NCBI GenBank assembly: GCA_005656395.1
Contig: SRSI01000017.1
Span: 310,001-374,000 of the forward strand
Reading direction: 5' to 3'
Source: Strongyloides papillosus
Lineage: Eukaryota > Nematoda > Chromadorea > Rhabditida > Strongyloididae
DNA length: 64,000 nt
Shown in pieces: positions 1 to 11,991 of this stretch. How positions within the stretch are numbered: the first letter of the stretch is position 1; every line of letters starts with the position of its first letter. Position numbers and translations under genes: made by a program. A model generated the notes under the pieces. The model was not told the DNA's origin. It did no database searches and saw only the letters and a list, made by a program, of their open reading frames with translations.

Positions 1-445
1 TAAACGTCTCCTTTTAGACACATTCCTATATCAAACATATCTGATCTCCTAACTAAGCAGAACGTTTTAATGAAAATTTTATTCGCTCTTTTTCTGCTTT
101 GATATTTATCTTTTTATTACTTGCTTACCTTGATTAAGAACTTTATTTTTATTATTATTTATATTATATATATAAAAAAAACTATTCTATATAAAACAAA
201 TTGAGAAACTTAATTAAGGTAATTAATCATAATACCCATCTAATTGGGATTTAAACAAGTTATCATAAATTAGAATATAGTTTCATTTTGACTTAACCAT
301 CTAACTCTAATTTTGATAAATTTATTAAAATATCATTCCTATATATATATAGAAGTAAAAAAAATAAACATTTGACATTCTATATAAATAATTACATCAA
401 GTTATTTTTATCTAATTAGCCACACATAATATAATCTGGGTTTAA
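1..445. other. AT-rich intergenic stretch, no gene seen
   Basis: Runs of A and T with short ATAT tracts. I see no splice-flanked open frame or RNA gene. It presumably contains the promoter of the peptidase gene that follows on the plus strand. Confidence 0.6.
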
Positions 446-481
446 ATGGTTCATGAAAGGAATAGATGTTCTAATGATTCT

Positions 482-2224
482 ATGAAGAGGACTCCTATAG
501 TATTATTATTTTTTTTATATGTATTTATATTTTCTTTTCTATCTGAAAATGTAACTAGTATACCACATAGATCACATGAACCATGGAGTATGATATTGTG
601 CAAGTTTAAGGATACGAAGAATATTACACCCAAGACTAGGGACTGGTATGAGGAATGGTTTGCTGGGGATAATCCAGGTTGATAATTTTTAGTAAAAGTT
701 ATTACAATAAATCCTTTTTTCTCACATATTTCAGATAGTATAAAAAATTACTTCAAATGGTTGTCAAACGGTAACTACGACATATCTGGATCTAACGTTG
801 TTGGGTGGTATGATCTCCCATGGACAATAAACGAAGTTCTATACATCTCCCAACACGACACCGAACTACAAAACAGCGACGAAAAAAGTTTTGCCTTCTA
901 CGATAAGGTAAAACAATTATGCATAGAGGAAGCCGAAAGGAGGGGAAACATTTTGTTTAGTCAAAAGATCACTGTCATAAATGTTGGATCAACAGCCCTG
1001 TATGGGAAGAAGTATGGTGTATTACTAACACCCTCTTTGATGTTTTCATCAGTCCTGACTCATGAGATGGTTCATTCATTCTTCATAGGTCATTCATATT
1101 CTGATAGAAATGTTAAAATTTTCCCTTTTTCGCAACCTGGTGAGTATGATGATAGGTATGATTTGATGTCGACAGCCAATGCTTATATGCATAAGTCGCG
1201 TTTTGGTATGTCTGGCCCGGGGTTGAATGGGCCTCATTTAGATTACCTGGGTTGGTTACCCATGGATAGGATGCTGTATTTTGGGAAAGATGGTCGGCAA
1301 AATTACACAATACGCCTCTCATCACTTTCGATTTCATTTGAAAAGACACATGGGTGGTTGTATGTTATGATCCCATATGATAGGGATGATTCAAATCTTG
1401 TTTATACTGTTGAATTAAAGACTCCCAGTTATTTTGATAAAGGTATTGGACAGCCTAGTGTTTTAATTCATAGAATTCAGAAGACAGGAAATTTTTATTA
1501 TTCTGTTTTAATGAGTCAGGGTATTGATTTTTATGAATTGACGGAGGGGACGGAATGGGTTACTTTTATTGGTAGTGATTCTAGTGGGAAATTTCAATGG
1601 ATTAAGATATCAGTGAAGAAGATATATAATTTTGATGCTGATGTATCAATAACATCTACATTTGATCCAAGAGTTTGTAAAATTGATGAGGAGATAGCTT
1701 TTATAAATATTAGAGAAAATGAACCAAACAATGATAGCAGTAATCATGTAAATTCATTATCATATTGCAAACCAAAACGAAAAAATCTAAGACAAAGCAT
1801 AGATGAACTAGTAAAAAAGCACCAACGCCGAAAAAACTTCTTCAGCCACCTCCAAACCTTCGGCCTAAACGCTTGCAAAGAAGGCAAAGTCTGGCGAAGC
1901 ATCGACGACTACGACTACGTCTGCGTCGACACCCGCAGAAAGGATGACGTCCGATTCACCCAAGAAATTGCAAATAATAATAATAATTTTGACTATAACG
2001 ATATAACAAACAATGAATCATTTATAAATTCAAAAAATGATAAACGTGTAAAAAAATCAACCCAACCTTGTAGGCAACCTTTGGTAGAGAGGAAAGCATT
2101 TTTGAATGATAATTTTTGTGTCTCAGCACTTGAACATAAGAGAATTGCACAGGAGAATAAGAATGCACATAGGTATTTGAAGAATTATGCTTTTTTTAAT
2201 GGTGCTGATACTGTTGGTCCATAG
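482..2224 (+). CDS. Secreted metzincin-like zinc metallopeptidase
   Basis: Two exons, 482-677 and 735-2224, joined by a 57-nt intron ending TTTCAG, give about 561 residues. I chose the ATG at 482 over the in-frame one at 446 because it places a hydrophobic signal peptide (MKRTPIVLLFFLYVF...) at the very N-terminus. Around residue 175 is HEMVHSFFIGH. The three zinc-ligand histidines and the catalytic glutamate have metzincin spacing, although the usual glycine of HExxHxxGxxH is phenylalanine. A likely Met-turn, YDLMST, follows about 30 residues later. Downstream are a 'GPHLDYLGWLP' segment and a cysteine-bearing, basic and asparagine-rich C-terminal tail. The protein is probably secreted. The closest class I can suggest is gametolysin/M11-like or an uncharacterised nematode metallopeptidase family. 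The substrate is unknown. Peptidase activity is likely but not certain because of the G-to-F change. Confidence 0.75.
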
Positions 2225-2308
2225 AGAGATGGTGTTTTAATATTTTACCGGGATATATTGTGTTAAATTTAATATTTATTTTTTATGTGTTTTTATATAT
2301 GTAATAGA

Positions 2309-3396
2309 TTATATTTTATTTTTTTGGCTTCTTGATTTTATTAACTGTTCTATTGTTTCCCATTCGTCGGGGGAGACGTTGTGGAGTTGGCCTGCACTAA
2401 TACTGCTTCCTGATCCGAATAGGTGGGAGCCTCCATCGAAGGCGATGTAAGCTCCAGTCATATTGGAACAGTAGTCACTACAGATGTAAGTCATTAAATT
2501 AGCCAATTCCTCCTCTGCTCCAACTCTTCCAATAGGTGTTCTTTGATTAACCATCTCAATGGTCTCTTCCTTTGATAACATTGATAACCTCCCAAAAGCA
2601 CCATCCGTCGGAATAGCACCAGGTGAAACAACATTAAAACGCATTCCATATTTCCCCCACTCAGTTGTTAAACTTCTAGAAAGATTTTCAACACCTGCTT
2701 TTGCTATCCCTAAAAAATAAATACAATTTATCAAATTAAAACAACACTAATTTATTTAATTTACTACTTTATTGCCCTTTTTTACATACCTGAAGGAACA
2801 GTAAACTCTGCAGTGCTGGTTGCGTATAACGCGGAAACAAAACCAAAAACACAGCCACCTTTATTAGCTTTTATTACTCTTCTCCCAATTTCGAGTGTAA
2901 CATTAACGGTCCCCAGGAGGACGATATCGACGATTGTTTTTATGGCGTTTAGGGATAACTTTTCTGTAGGGAAGATGAAGTTTCCGGCAGCGTTGTTTAT
3001 CACGACATCCGGAAGTCTTCCAAACATCTCTTCTATTTTATCAATCCCCTCAATGACGCTTTTCTGGGATCGTATATCCATTTGGAGGGGGATAACCTAT
3101 AATAATGGATTGTTATTTTATCCTAAACTGTCACTTACTTTATTCCCTGTCTGATGGCTGATTTCAGCAGCAGCCTTCTCTAAGACATCCAACTTTCTTG
3201 AGGCTATAATCACAATTCCGCCTAACTGTGAAAATTTATGTGTCATAGATTTCCCAAGACCCGTTCCTCCTCCGGTTATAAATATCAATTTGTTTTCATA
3301 TATCTTCTCCTTTAGAGCAACATCTCTGCGGATTGGAAAATATTTCAGGGGTGTTTGACAAGCCATGACAAAAGTTAAGAATAATAATTTATTCAA
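2309..3396 (-). CDS. 2,4-dienoyl-CoA reductase, mitochondrial type (SDR family)
   Basis: Three exons on the minus strand (3396-3139, 3096-2790, 2709-2309) with GT-AG introns of 42 and 80 nt give about 321 residues. The Rossmann motif TGGGTGLGK binds NADPH. It is followed by VINNAAGNF, then FIFPTEKLSLNAIKTI and the SDR catalytic region with Tyr (SALYATSTAEF) and Lys (GIAKAGVENLSRSL). WGKYGMRFNVVSPG and the C-terminal AFDGGSH follow. The block order and wording match DECR1-type enzymes, which reduce 2,4-dienoyl-CoA during beta-oxidation of polyunsaturated fatty acids. The N-terminus (MNKLLFLTFVMACQTPLKYFPIRR) is hydrophobic then basic, which fits mitochondrial import but could be read otherwise. 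All catalytic residues that I can place are present. It lies tail-to-tail with the peptidase gene, 84 bp apart. Confidence 0.88.
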
Positions 3397-4456
3397 TAAT
3401 TTTGATATGACTATATTGGTAAGTTGTTATCATGTTAAGATGTGTGATAGTGTCGATCGTATATAGTATATATATTTATAATATAACTTTACTTGTGTTC
3501 AATGAAGTTGCTGAGAATATTGGTCATCGTGTAATTAAATAACCAAACTATTCACAAAAAATTGATATTTTATTTAACGTTATAAAATAGTTTATCACTA
3601 AATAAATTATAAATGTATGACTAATCCATCAAATTGTTTTAATATAATGTTATATAAAGTACTACAACTTTTTCATAGGTATAGTATAAGCAATTAATTA
3701 TCCCTTGATTATAGTTATATCTATCATTAATAAAGCACACTTAAATCTTTATATTTTTAAACAAGTAAATAAACTACTCTATCAAATTTTTTATAATCAA
3801 AAATTTTTCTTAAAATATACGAAGATAATAAAGAGTTTTATTGTTTGTTTGTGGTAACTTGTGATCATTTATGCCGTAGGAAGGCATTCCAATTTCTAAT
3901 ATATTCACATAAATATTTTGATTAAAAGAAAAATTTTTTATACATTCCAAAACGTTTATGTGTTTAACATGTTTTTTAATGGTAAGAATAGGATGATGAT
4001 AATTGAAACAAATACCATCTGCTTCATCACGTCACACATCACATCTCTCTCAGCTAAGGAGGCGGTTTTAAAAAGTAGAAAGGATTACATAAAAAGTTGA
4101 TGAAATAAATTGGTCAGCATTGTTGTTTTATTATTTAAGGGTAGAATTTGCATATAAAAGGATGGAAATTACTAAAATTGCGGCATTTTATAGGTAGCCA
4201 TTTTAGATAAGCAAATATATTTTATTTTAATAAAGGTTATTCTTTAAAGAGAGTAAAAAGAGATTGATGGAATTTGTTTTATTAAACATTTTTTTTCCCA
4301 TTACTAGGTTAGTATGGGTACTTCTAGTTTTGTTATTTGGTGTATAATTATTATATGTTCCTTTTTCTATTTTATTGGATGTATAAATATAAATAATTTG
4401 TATGTATTTTTTTAGATAGAGAGAAGGATAAATTACTATTTAAAAATAATTTTACT
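3397..4456. other. Intergenic region, no supported gene
   Basis: AT-rich. A 60-codon open frame at 3918-4100 has no recognisable features and biased composition, and I do not call it. The stretch presumably holds two divergent promoters, for the reductase (minus) and the small secreted protein (plus). Confidence 0.5.
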
Positions 4457-4855
4457 ATGAAATACTGTTTTATTATTGCTATTTTTCTTATTTGCATGGC
4501 TATTACTGTTGTTGATGTTGCCACGATCAAGAGGAATTTCGAGGTTGATCAATTACTTGTCCCAAGAGGAGCAAGATGGAGAAGAGAGTTGAAGAATAAG
4601 ATGAATGATAAAGATTCAAGTGAAGAATCTAGTGAAAGTAATGAAAAAAGTGATGAAAAGGAAGATGGAAAAATAGAAGAAGGCAGTGGTATGGTAAGTT
4701 TAAAATATTTCTTTTATTATTTACTATTTTTCCTTTAGAATGTTCCAAGATTAGAATTACTTCCTGGTAGAAAAATCCACATCGGATCAAACGAAGGTTC
4801 CGGAATGGACCTTATCGAATCAGAGACTGAGGGAAGTGGCAGTGAAGATAAATAA
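4457..4855 (+). CDS. Small secreted EGSG-motif protein, predicted chondroitin proteoglycan-like
   Basis: Two exons, 4457-4693 and 4739-4855, with a 45-nt intron (GTAAGT...TTTAG) encode 117 residues. The N-terminus is a clear signal peptide (MKYCFIIAIFLICMAITVV). A basic patch (RGARWRRELKNK) follows, then a Ser/Glu/Asp/Lys-rich stretch. Three Gly-Ser-Gly sites sit in acidic context (EEGSGM, NEGSGM, TEGSGS). Acidic residues preceding Ser-Gly are the known consensus for glycosaminoglycan attachment, and nematode chondroitin proteoglycans (CPG proteins) use EGSG-like sites. From this I infer a small secreted proteoglycan core. No cysteine-bearing domain is left in the mature part. It could instead be a low-complexity secreted peptide precursor cut at the dibasic site. 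The gene is short but the splice signals and secretion signal make it convincing. Confidence 0.7.
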
Positions 4856-4992
4856 TTATTCTAACAACATTCCAACTAAAAAAGTCAGTTGGTCTGTGAA
4901 CTATATTTTTTATTACTATCATTTATTAAAATGAATTTTGTTTAAGAAATTATTGTTTTATCTTTATAAAAAATATTTTAATTAACATTATC

Positions 4993-7582
4993 TCATATCT
5001 CATTTGTTGTTGCAGCCAACACAACCTCTGTATTTTCTTCCTCCTCTTTTTCAGGATCGTCCAATCCAGCAGACAGTTTTAGGTCTTTAGCATAGATGAA
5101 TACTAATATATCGGAGATGAGACTGAATACTCTTATGGAACCATAAACTGCGTGTAGGTATACTCTCAGGCCGTGGGTGTCGAAGAAGATGCAACTTCCT
5201 CTACCGTCACATGTTACATTCCACATTCTACAGAATTTGTCAATTAATGTACCCCAGGCTGGGGATGATGGTAATGTAGCGAATAACGATACAACAAAAC
5301 CTTGAAATCCAAGAGCAATTGATCTATGTTGTGAGGGAACTGATCTTAAACAAATTAAAACAGCGGGAACGACACTTAAACCAGCAAAGAAACCACCGAC
5401 ACCCATGTTAAAGAAGTAGTATTTTAAATTTCTGTTACAATCATCGTTTTTACAAAAATCTCTCGATACTTTGGTTGATTCAGATAACGTACAGGTGCAA
5501 TCGTTAAAAACAATGTCAGATCCATTTTCATCTTCATTCCTTGAGATCTCCAGGTATCCAGATGAGTTGTAATATGGTTTACAACCAGCATGACAGGGGG
5601 AATAAAATGGTTTTCCAAACTCATCACATACAGGATACAACGGAACATCATCACAAACACAAGAATTAATACAATTATTCGTAAAATTAAAATTATTCAA
5701 CGATCCAGCTTCAGACAACTTTGTAATAACACTTTCACAACCAGTCATAGTATTCATAAAAGTCATAGAAGCAGCGATAGCACTACAAATACCAACCCAT
5801 GCAGCAGCTTTCCTTCCCTCTAACTTTCCAACCTTCATAACAACTGACCCAAGGATAGCTCCTGTAGCAAATCCAATAACGAATATTGATCCGATATACC
5901 TATTTGTGAGGTATTGAGGTATGTCGTATTGGATTTCCAGGTATTTATTCATAAATATGAAGAAGCCTTTGAATGCGAAAACATCTATGCACCTGCCAAA
6001 TGTTGCTGAGATAAAAACTGGCTTTTTGAAACATTCTAAGATAGCTTGTTTAAAATCTGATATTTTTTCGTTGAATGACATTGGAGTTTGATCTTTTTTG
6101 TTGAGGTGTTTGTCGAAGAGGTGAAGTTTTGGTTTTTCTTTTACAGCTTTTGGTTCCTCTTCGCCGTTTAGTCTTTTTAATTCTACTTCATTTCCGTCTT
6201 CTTCCTTGTCCTCGGAGTGGGGGAAGAAGAACATTATTATTGAGGGGACTAGGAGGGCTATGCCGATTATTACGAAGCCTAGCCACCACCTTCCGATCCA
6301 CATTGGGTCTCTTACACCCATACCTGGTGGTACTTCAGAGAGGTAATAGTATTGGTTTAATTTTGATCCTAATGTGAAGGCAAGACTTGGGCCAAGGACT
6401 CTAATTAAGAACATTATAGCTAAAATGGAAAATTTTTTTATATTAAATTTGAATGCAAAAAATATACCGAAATAAACTGGGAGATTCTTCTTCTTAACAT
6501 TATCATCCATCAAAGGTAATCCCAAACTAAAAGGGACAGTTCTACCAATACCTAAAATAAATAATCCACTAAAAATCAAAACAGTCGGTCCAATAGCAGA
6601 AAAATTTTGATCACACTTAATCTGTTTCGTAGTTTGCCTCAACTTATTAACAGTAGCATCACAAAAAGCATAAGACGAATGTATAAGTTGCCTAAAATCC
6701 GACAGTTGTTCAGGTGTTGGTGAGTTGTATTTTTTCAAAAACTTGAACAGCAAATTACAGTTTAAATTCTCCTTATCATTAACATCATTACAATAAGATA
6801 GTGAAGAGACTAATGTTTTAAGAATTAAACTGTTGTTTACATTTTCATCTTTAAAATGCATGTTACCATCAAATTTTTTTTCATTAAATAATCCATTAAT
6901 AAAAAATTGTTTATTTAAATCTTTTGTATTGTTTAAAGCACCTATGAATGTGTCTTTTGTTTCTATGTTTAGAGATTTGAAGTCTGTACCAGGAATCGAT
7001 TGATTTGAGAAGTGTGTTATGAAATCGGAGAGGTTGATTGTGTCGTATTTGAGGCGCCTTAGGTCTCTTTCCATTCCGGTTTCGATGGCTGTGGAGGTTA
7101 GATTTATGTTTTCACTGGGAAATAGAAAATGTGAATAGGCTATCATTAGATTGGCTAATCCTATTAACATGCATCCACCACCAATCCATTTGGCTCGGTT
7201 GCCTTTTGAACCTAAATATGATACGAATATCACACTTGGTATATAACCGAAATCGGATGCAGAAACCTAAAATAGAAAATTTGTGTTATTTTCTCTTGAA
7301 AAATATTTTGAATTATTTTTGTTATTGCATTTAACAATAGAATAAAACCTTTTTTTTATGTATTTTTAAATGTGACATTGTCTTAATTGTATATTACCAT
7401 TGTTCCTGATATTTTTGATGGAATTTGGAATTGCCTTTCAATATTTACAATGTTAGTGGTTATATAAAATCCAGCTATCGCTTCCACAAAGTAAACAATC
7501 ACGAAAATTCCTATGAAGTATATAATCTAATTAATTATAAATAAAACAGGATATAAAAAATTACCAGACGTTCTTCTTTCAT
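4993..7582 (-). CDS. Organic anion transporting polypeptide (OATP/SLCO, SLC21) transporter
   Basis: Three minus-strand exons, 7582-7565 (MKEERL), 7526-7398 and 7266-4993, join in frame to about 806 residues. Exon 2 supplies the first membrane helix and the ITTNIVNIERQFQIPSKISGT segment typical of the first OATP loop. Exon 3 carries the remaining membrane helices. A Kazal-like cysteine-rich loop lies near residues 575-635 (CVCDDVPLYPVCDEFGKPF and further Cys), the extracellular loop between TM9 and TM10. NMGVGGFFAG and GFQGFVVSLFATLPSSPAWG are OATP-like membrane blocks. The family carries bile acids, hormones and xenobiotics across the plasma membrane. The specific substrate cannot be told. 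The first exon is only six codons, and the acceptor used (AATTAG, not the nearer TCATAG) is the one that keeps the frame and completes helix 1. Confidence 0.9.
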
Positions 7583-8146
7583 TTTTAAATAACAGTTTCA
7601 AAAAAAATATATAGTAACAAGTATACAAATAGTAGGTTAGTCTAAAATGTTTTCCAATACCAAAAATGAACGACGAAAATCTTCAGTCAAAGAGAATTAT
7701 TAAGATTAGATAAGACAAGAGAGAAATTATTATGCTTACATATTTTCCCTACTAAGATGGATACACAAAAAGTTTTAATACAAACAGGTCAAGTATTAAC
7801 AATTTAATGATTTGATAGTGTGAAACACATGACGCTTTAAGAAAATTATTTTTCTCCATAAAATTAATTTTTTTATTTCTCCCACTACATATAAATTATG
7901 ACAATCAAAAGTTTGGCTGCATCTATCTGTGGTATAACAAATTACTATCTACTTTTGGTGTTTTGTGTTATTTATTTATATGATATGCTGTGATGGTTAT
8001 TAGGAGTGAGATAAGATGTTTTATTATTTGTATTATTTTGTAACTTTTATTAACCTTTTTATGATTTTTTTTTGATAATACTATAGACATAACTGTATAG
8101 AAGTTTTACTATGTTTTATTTATATCTGTGTTGTCTTTGGATTTTA
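7583..8146. other. Intergenic, no gene seen
   Basis: AT-rich, with only short chance open frames. It holds the upstream region of the transporter and the 3' flank of the hydrolase, both on the minus strand. Confidence 0.5.
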
Positions 8147-9222
8147 TTAGAAACTACTCCTTCCGTAATTAAGGTCTAGCATACATAGGATAGCAGAAAC
8201 CAAGAAATCTGCTTTATTTTTCTGCAAATAGTGATTTCCGTCCTTAAAAAAACATCCAATTTTTGATAGACCATTCTGATAGAATGTAATCATACGGAAC
8301 TTTGCTAAATCCTCTGGTGTCTCCTCATCAACAACCTAAAAAACAAACATCACTTAACATGCAAAAAAAAAATCAACTCACCATCTGATTATCCAATTCA
8401 AACCGCGATACAAAATCTTGTGACACTGTTGTCTCGATACTTGGATCATCTCCCCCATACGATATCAGCAGTTTTGTTTTTTGTGTATTAAATTTATCAA
8501 TAAAAGGCAATTGATCACGAAGATTTATCGATGACATACACTGATAAAAACTACCGACAACATATGGATTGGTTTCGTTTTTTGAGTAATACCAGTTATA
8601 ATCTTAATTTTGTATGTTAATTTTTTATGATTGTAACTTACAAACTAGTGCAATTCTTGAGAAGATGAAATATACGACACCACTGCTTTTTAGAAGGAAT
8701 CCAAAGATTTTAAATGACCAGTGGTTTTCACGTAATTCACGATATGGTAGTACTGGTATTGGGTTTATTAATAATGTTCCAACAGTATTTGGGCCTAGGA
8801 GAGTTGCTAATTTTAGTGCATTTTCAGAACCTCTTGAATGGCCAACAAATACCAAATTAGACCTAGCATCAATATTTTTTAAAATCTTCATAACAAAAGT
8901 GCAGCCTTTCTTTATTTGTGTGCTTAAAAAAATCATAATATGGTGTGTGTCCCAGACCCGGAAAGTTTATAACAATACAACGAATTCCTTTCTTTTTTAA
9001 CAAATCTACCATGTGCTCGAAATCTTTGTGAGTACCAGGGCAGTCCCCAATAAACACCACATTTCCTTTTCCAGATCCTAGTGGATGTGTATCCTTGAAA
9101 AAAAAATCAAAATACAAAAAAATGTTTCAAAAACCTACTTGAATTTCAGCATTAATTTGCACCAACCCATTCCTTCCCTTAATAATAACTGGAACCTTAC
9201 TTAAATTGTCTCCAGAAACCAT
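8147..9222 (-). CDS. Alpha/beta hydrolase (nematode DUF1057-like) with a one-base frameshift
   Basis: Four minus-strand exons (9222-9139, 9093-8642, 8602-8382, 8335-8147) have good GT-AG borders. With one surplus base removed they give about 314 residues. Recognisable parts are an N-terminal strand with VVFIGDCPGTHKDFEHM (oxyanion-hole type), the nucleophile elbow FVGHSRGSENALKLA, an acid candidate in SYGGDDPSIET and a histidine in DGNHYLQKNKADFL. The order Ser, Asp, His is that of an alpha/beta hydrolase. The HSRG elbow and overall layout resemble the nematode family DUF1057. The reading frame breaks in exon 2 at a six-T run (8875-8880 on the plus strand), between ...HFCYEDFKK and NIDARSNLVFVGHS. 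Since all splice sites and the triad survive, this is either a very young pseudogene or a homopolymer sequencing error. Substrate unknown. Confidence 0.72.
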
Positions 9223-9910
9223 ATAAAATATCTTCAATCAAGACACTAATATAATAATTAAAACATTAACAAAATCAGAATTATTGACCAACGAAAATAA
9301 CTAAAAATATATGTAATGATTGAGAGAGAGTGACTACGTGTGTGTATGTGTAAAGGCATAGCAACGCACTTTAAATTATCTAATATATTGGTGTAATGTA
9401 ACATATGAAATGAAGTTGTAACGTGATCATTTTAAAGCAAGGACATCAAGTGTTAAGTGGTAATATTTCATCATATCTTTTTACTTTTATTTTTGGATTT
9501 ACTGAAATTGGGATGGTGGTGTGTTTATGGAAAACATGTTGGTGGTTTGGTGGAAACGAGAAATTAAATGTGTTGGTGGAGAAAAAAGCCTGAACCTGTG
9601 ACTTTCTCTTTGTGGGAGAGGTACTCTCTCTGGGAGTGGGGTGGAATGGCGAAGCGTCATCCATGATAGTAATAAATTTAAATAATTTTTAAGGTCTAAA
9701 AAATCGGGATACAAAATTTAAGAAATATTAAAATAATATTTCATAATTTATTTTAGAAAATAAAATATTATGTTGATGAGGAAGTAAAAAATTAAATAAT
9801 TTAGATATTTATCATCTTACAACAATTTATTTACACCAAAAAAAGGTAAAATAAAATTTATTGTATTATCCTATTGATAAAAATCAAAAATTATTATTTT
9901 CCTTTCTATT
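9223..9910. other. Intergenic with a comparatively GC-rich island (9499-9665)
   Basis: The island stands out from the AT-rich surroundings and is open in two minus-strand frames. One, beginning at 9664, reads MDDASPFHPTPRESTSPTKRK and continues Pro/His-rich, looking more like coding sequence than chance. I find no convincing partner exon before the hydrolase start at 9222, so I do not call a gene. It may be an orphan first exon or a decayed gene. Confidence 0.35.
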
Positions 9911-11991
9911 CTATAACCAATATCGACCAGCATCAATGGATATGCCTTCATTTAATAATATATTTCTCAATTCTTCAAATTTATCATCAGTAAACAACAT
10001 ATTTGTATTTCCTATAAAAACAAATTGTCTTCTAGCACTAGTCATAGCAACAATCATATATTTTTTTTTAATTAAAAGTCCAACATCTTTTGTTTTATTG
10101 TCTCTAACAAAACAAAATATAATTACTTCCTTTTGTTGTCTCTGGAATCTATCGACAGTACTAACTTCAATATTGTAACCATTCAAATATTTTTCGATTT
10201 TAATTTTCTAAAAAGTTTACATTTTATTTATTAAAAAAAAAACAAACCTGTGCACTGTAAGGTGTTATTATTCCTATATCCGATTCTTTTAATCCATTAC
10301 TGATTAAATATTTAACATATTTTACACAAACCATCACTTCATTTACGTTAGCAAAACTTTTTCCGACTTTTATTTCTTTAAATCTTGGGCATTTTCTAGA
10401 ATCAAAAACAAGTAATGGTGAATTAAATTTGTCGTCATTTTTTATAGAGGATATATCAGAGAGTGTTATATTTTCAACGCTCTTATCTGCTATCATAGAA
10501 TTTCCATAGAAAGTTTTTGAAGGCCATTCCATTATTTTTTTATTCATTCTATATTGAATGTTTAAAATAATTTTATCATTGTCGGGAAGGTTATCCCATA
10601 AATACTCTACAATTGAAACGTCTAGTTGGCTTTTTTTTTAAAACTGGCTTTAAATGTAATTTTTTTACCAGTTGATTATGATCACCAAGAACAATTGAAC
10701 GTTTTCCAGACAAAACAAACCTCCATGAAACACATTCCATAATCCGATTTCCTTCCTCAAACAAAACAACATCAGGAATGAACCCAGCTTTCTTTATTAG
10801 ACCCATATCACTGCTTCCTGCAGTTATAAATATAATTTGTGAATTATTTATATTATCTTTTTTAGTTTCATAACTTGGGCCAACGCTCAAATCACAGTAG
10901 TCTTTGATAGATTCACTATTAACATCTTTCTCTCTAAAATCAGATATTAAACTGGATCTATTTTCTAAGTCTTTAAATTCTTTATGACTTTTAGCTTTTC
11001 TATCAATATGAGCATTTTCATTGGCCACCATAGCATAAGCTTTGTATTTCGTAAAATCAAATCTTTCATAAAAATTCGCTAGTACATTAAGATTTGGAAC
11101 AACAACTAAAATTTTTTTCTCATCTTCCATTAGTTGCTTGAGTATTTCAACAATTACTTGTGTTTTACCAGTTCCTGGTGGTCCGCCAATACAAAGAATC
11201 TGGCGTTCTGGATTCAATGCTGCCTTAATCGCATTTTGTTGACCTTCATTAAATTCATCACTTAATTTAATATCTTTATCTAAGTATTTTTTTTGGTACA
11301 TTGGTCTTTTGTAAATTGATTCCAGTGTTTTCCAACCGGGCATTTTGGTGAATCCACCCGAATTCAAGAAACGCAGAGTACTTTCAAAGTGACTTTTAGG
11401 CGAAGGACGTAGATCAAAAATGCTGTTTGCCTTAAGTTCTTTCCATTCATATACACTAGAATTTAATTTCAAAAGAATTGTCCCTTTGTAAGGATTGTAA
11501 TCTATTAAATAAGATAAAAATTGTTTATTATTTTGACTTAAAGCAAATGTTTTACTTTTTGGGAAAATTGAGGTACTTAATCCAATTAATTTTCTATCAC
11601 AGAGTTCAATAACACATCCAAATAGAGCATGGTAATATACCTTTTCTGCTTTAAGATTGCAAAATACTGGGTATTTTTTTGTTGAATTTTTCTCAATATT
11701 ATCTGACCTTTAGAAATAAGTTTAATGATCGAAAAAAACTTACATTGTTGATTTATTAATATCAAAAAATTTATCAAGAAGTTTAGCTTCTAAACCTATT
11801 TTGAAAAGGTTTAATTTTGCATCAAAAAGAATGGGAGTGGGAATTTCTGGTGATTTTTTAGTATTCTTTTTGTTCAAAAATTTGGAAGTCGTTAAATATC
11901 TAACTGAAGTTATTGAATTTATACTATCCTGTAATCCTACCAAATAGAATAACCTGCCGAAAGATTTCATCATCAATACTTTTTGAAGCAA
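9911..11991 (-). pseudogene. Decaying UPF1-like SF1 RNA/DNA helicase, copy 1
   Basis: Exons about 11991-11744, 11707-10248 and 10207-9911 follow exactly the three-exon plan of the intact neighbour at 13923-15973. The Walker A motif GGPPGTGKT is intact. Motif II has become FEEGNR, where copy 2 has LEEGSQ. GDHNQL is kept. Just after it the frame is broken in a nine-T run (10631-10639, plus strand); past the break the frame again reads like copy 2. In the last exon the motif V-like VDGFQGQQKE of copy 2 is VDRFQRQQKE, and the motif VI-like MNVALTRAK is MIVAMTSAR, losing arginine and glycine residues needed for ATP hydrolysis in this superfamily. I read this as a nonfunctional duplicate. The start could be either the ATG at 11991 or an inner ATG matching copy 2 (MKSFGRLF). 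Confidence 0.8.

Noticed and set aside
3918..4100. 60-codon plus-strand frame in intergenic DNA
   Set aside because: No signal peptide, domain or splice partner; length is expected by chance.
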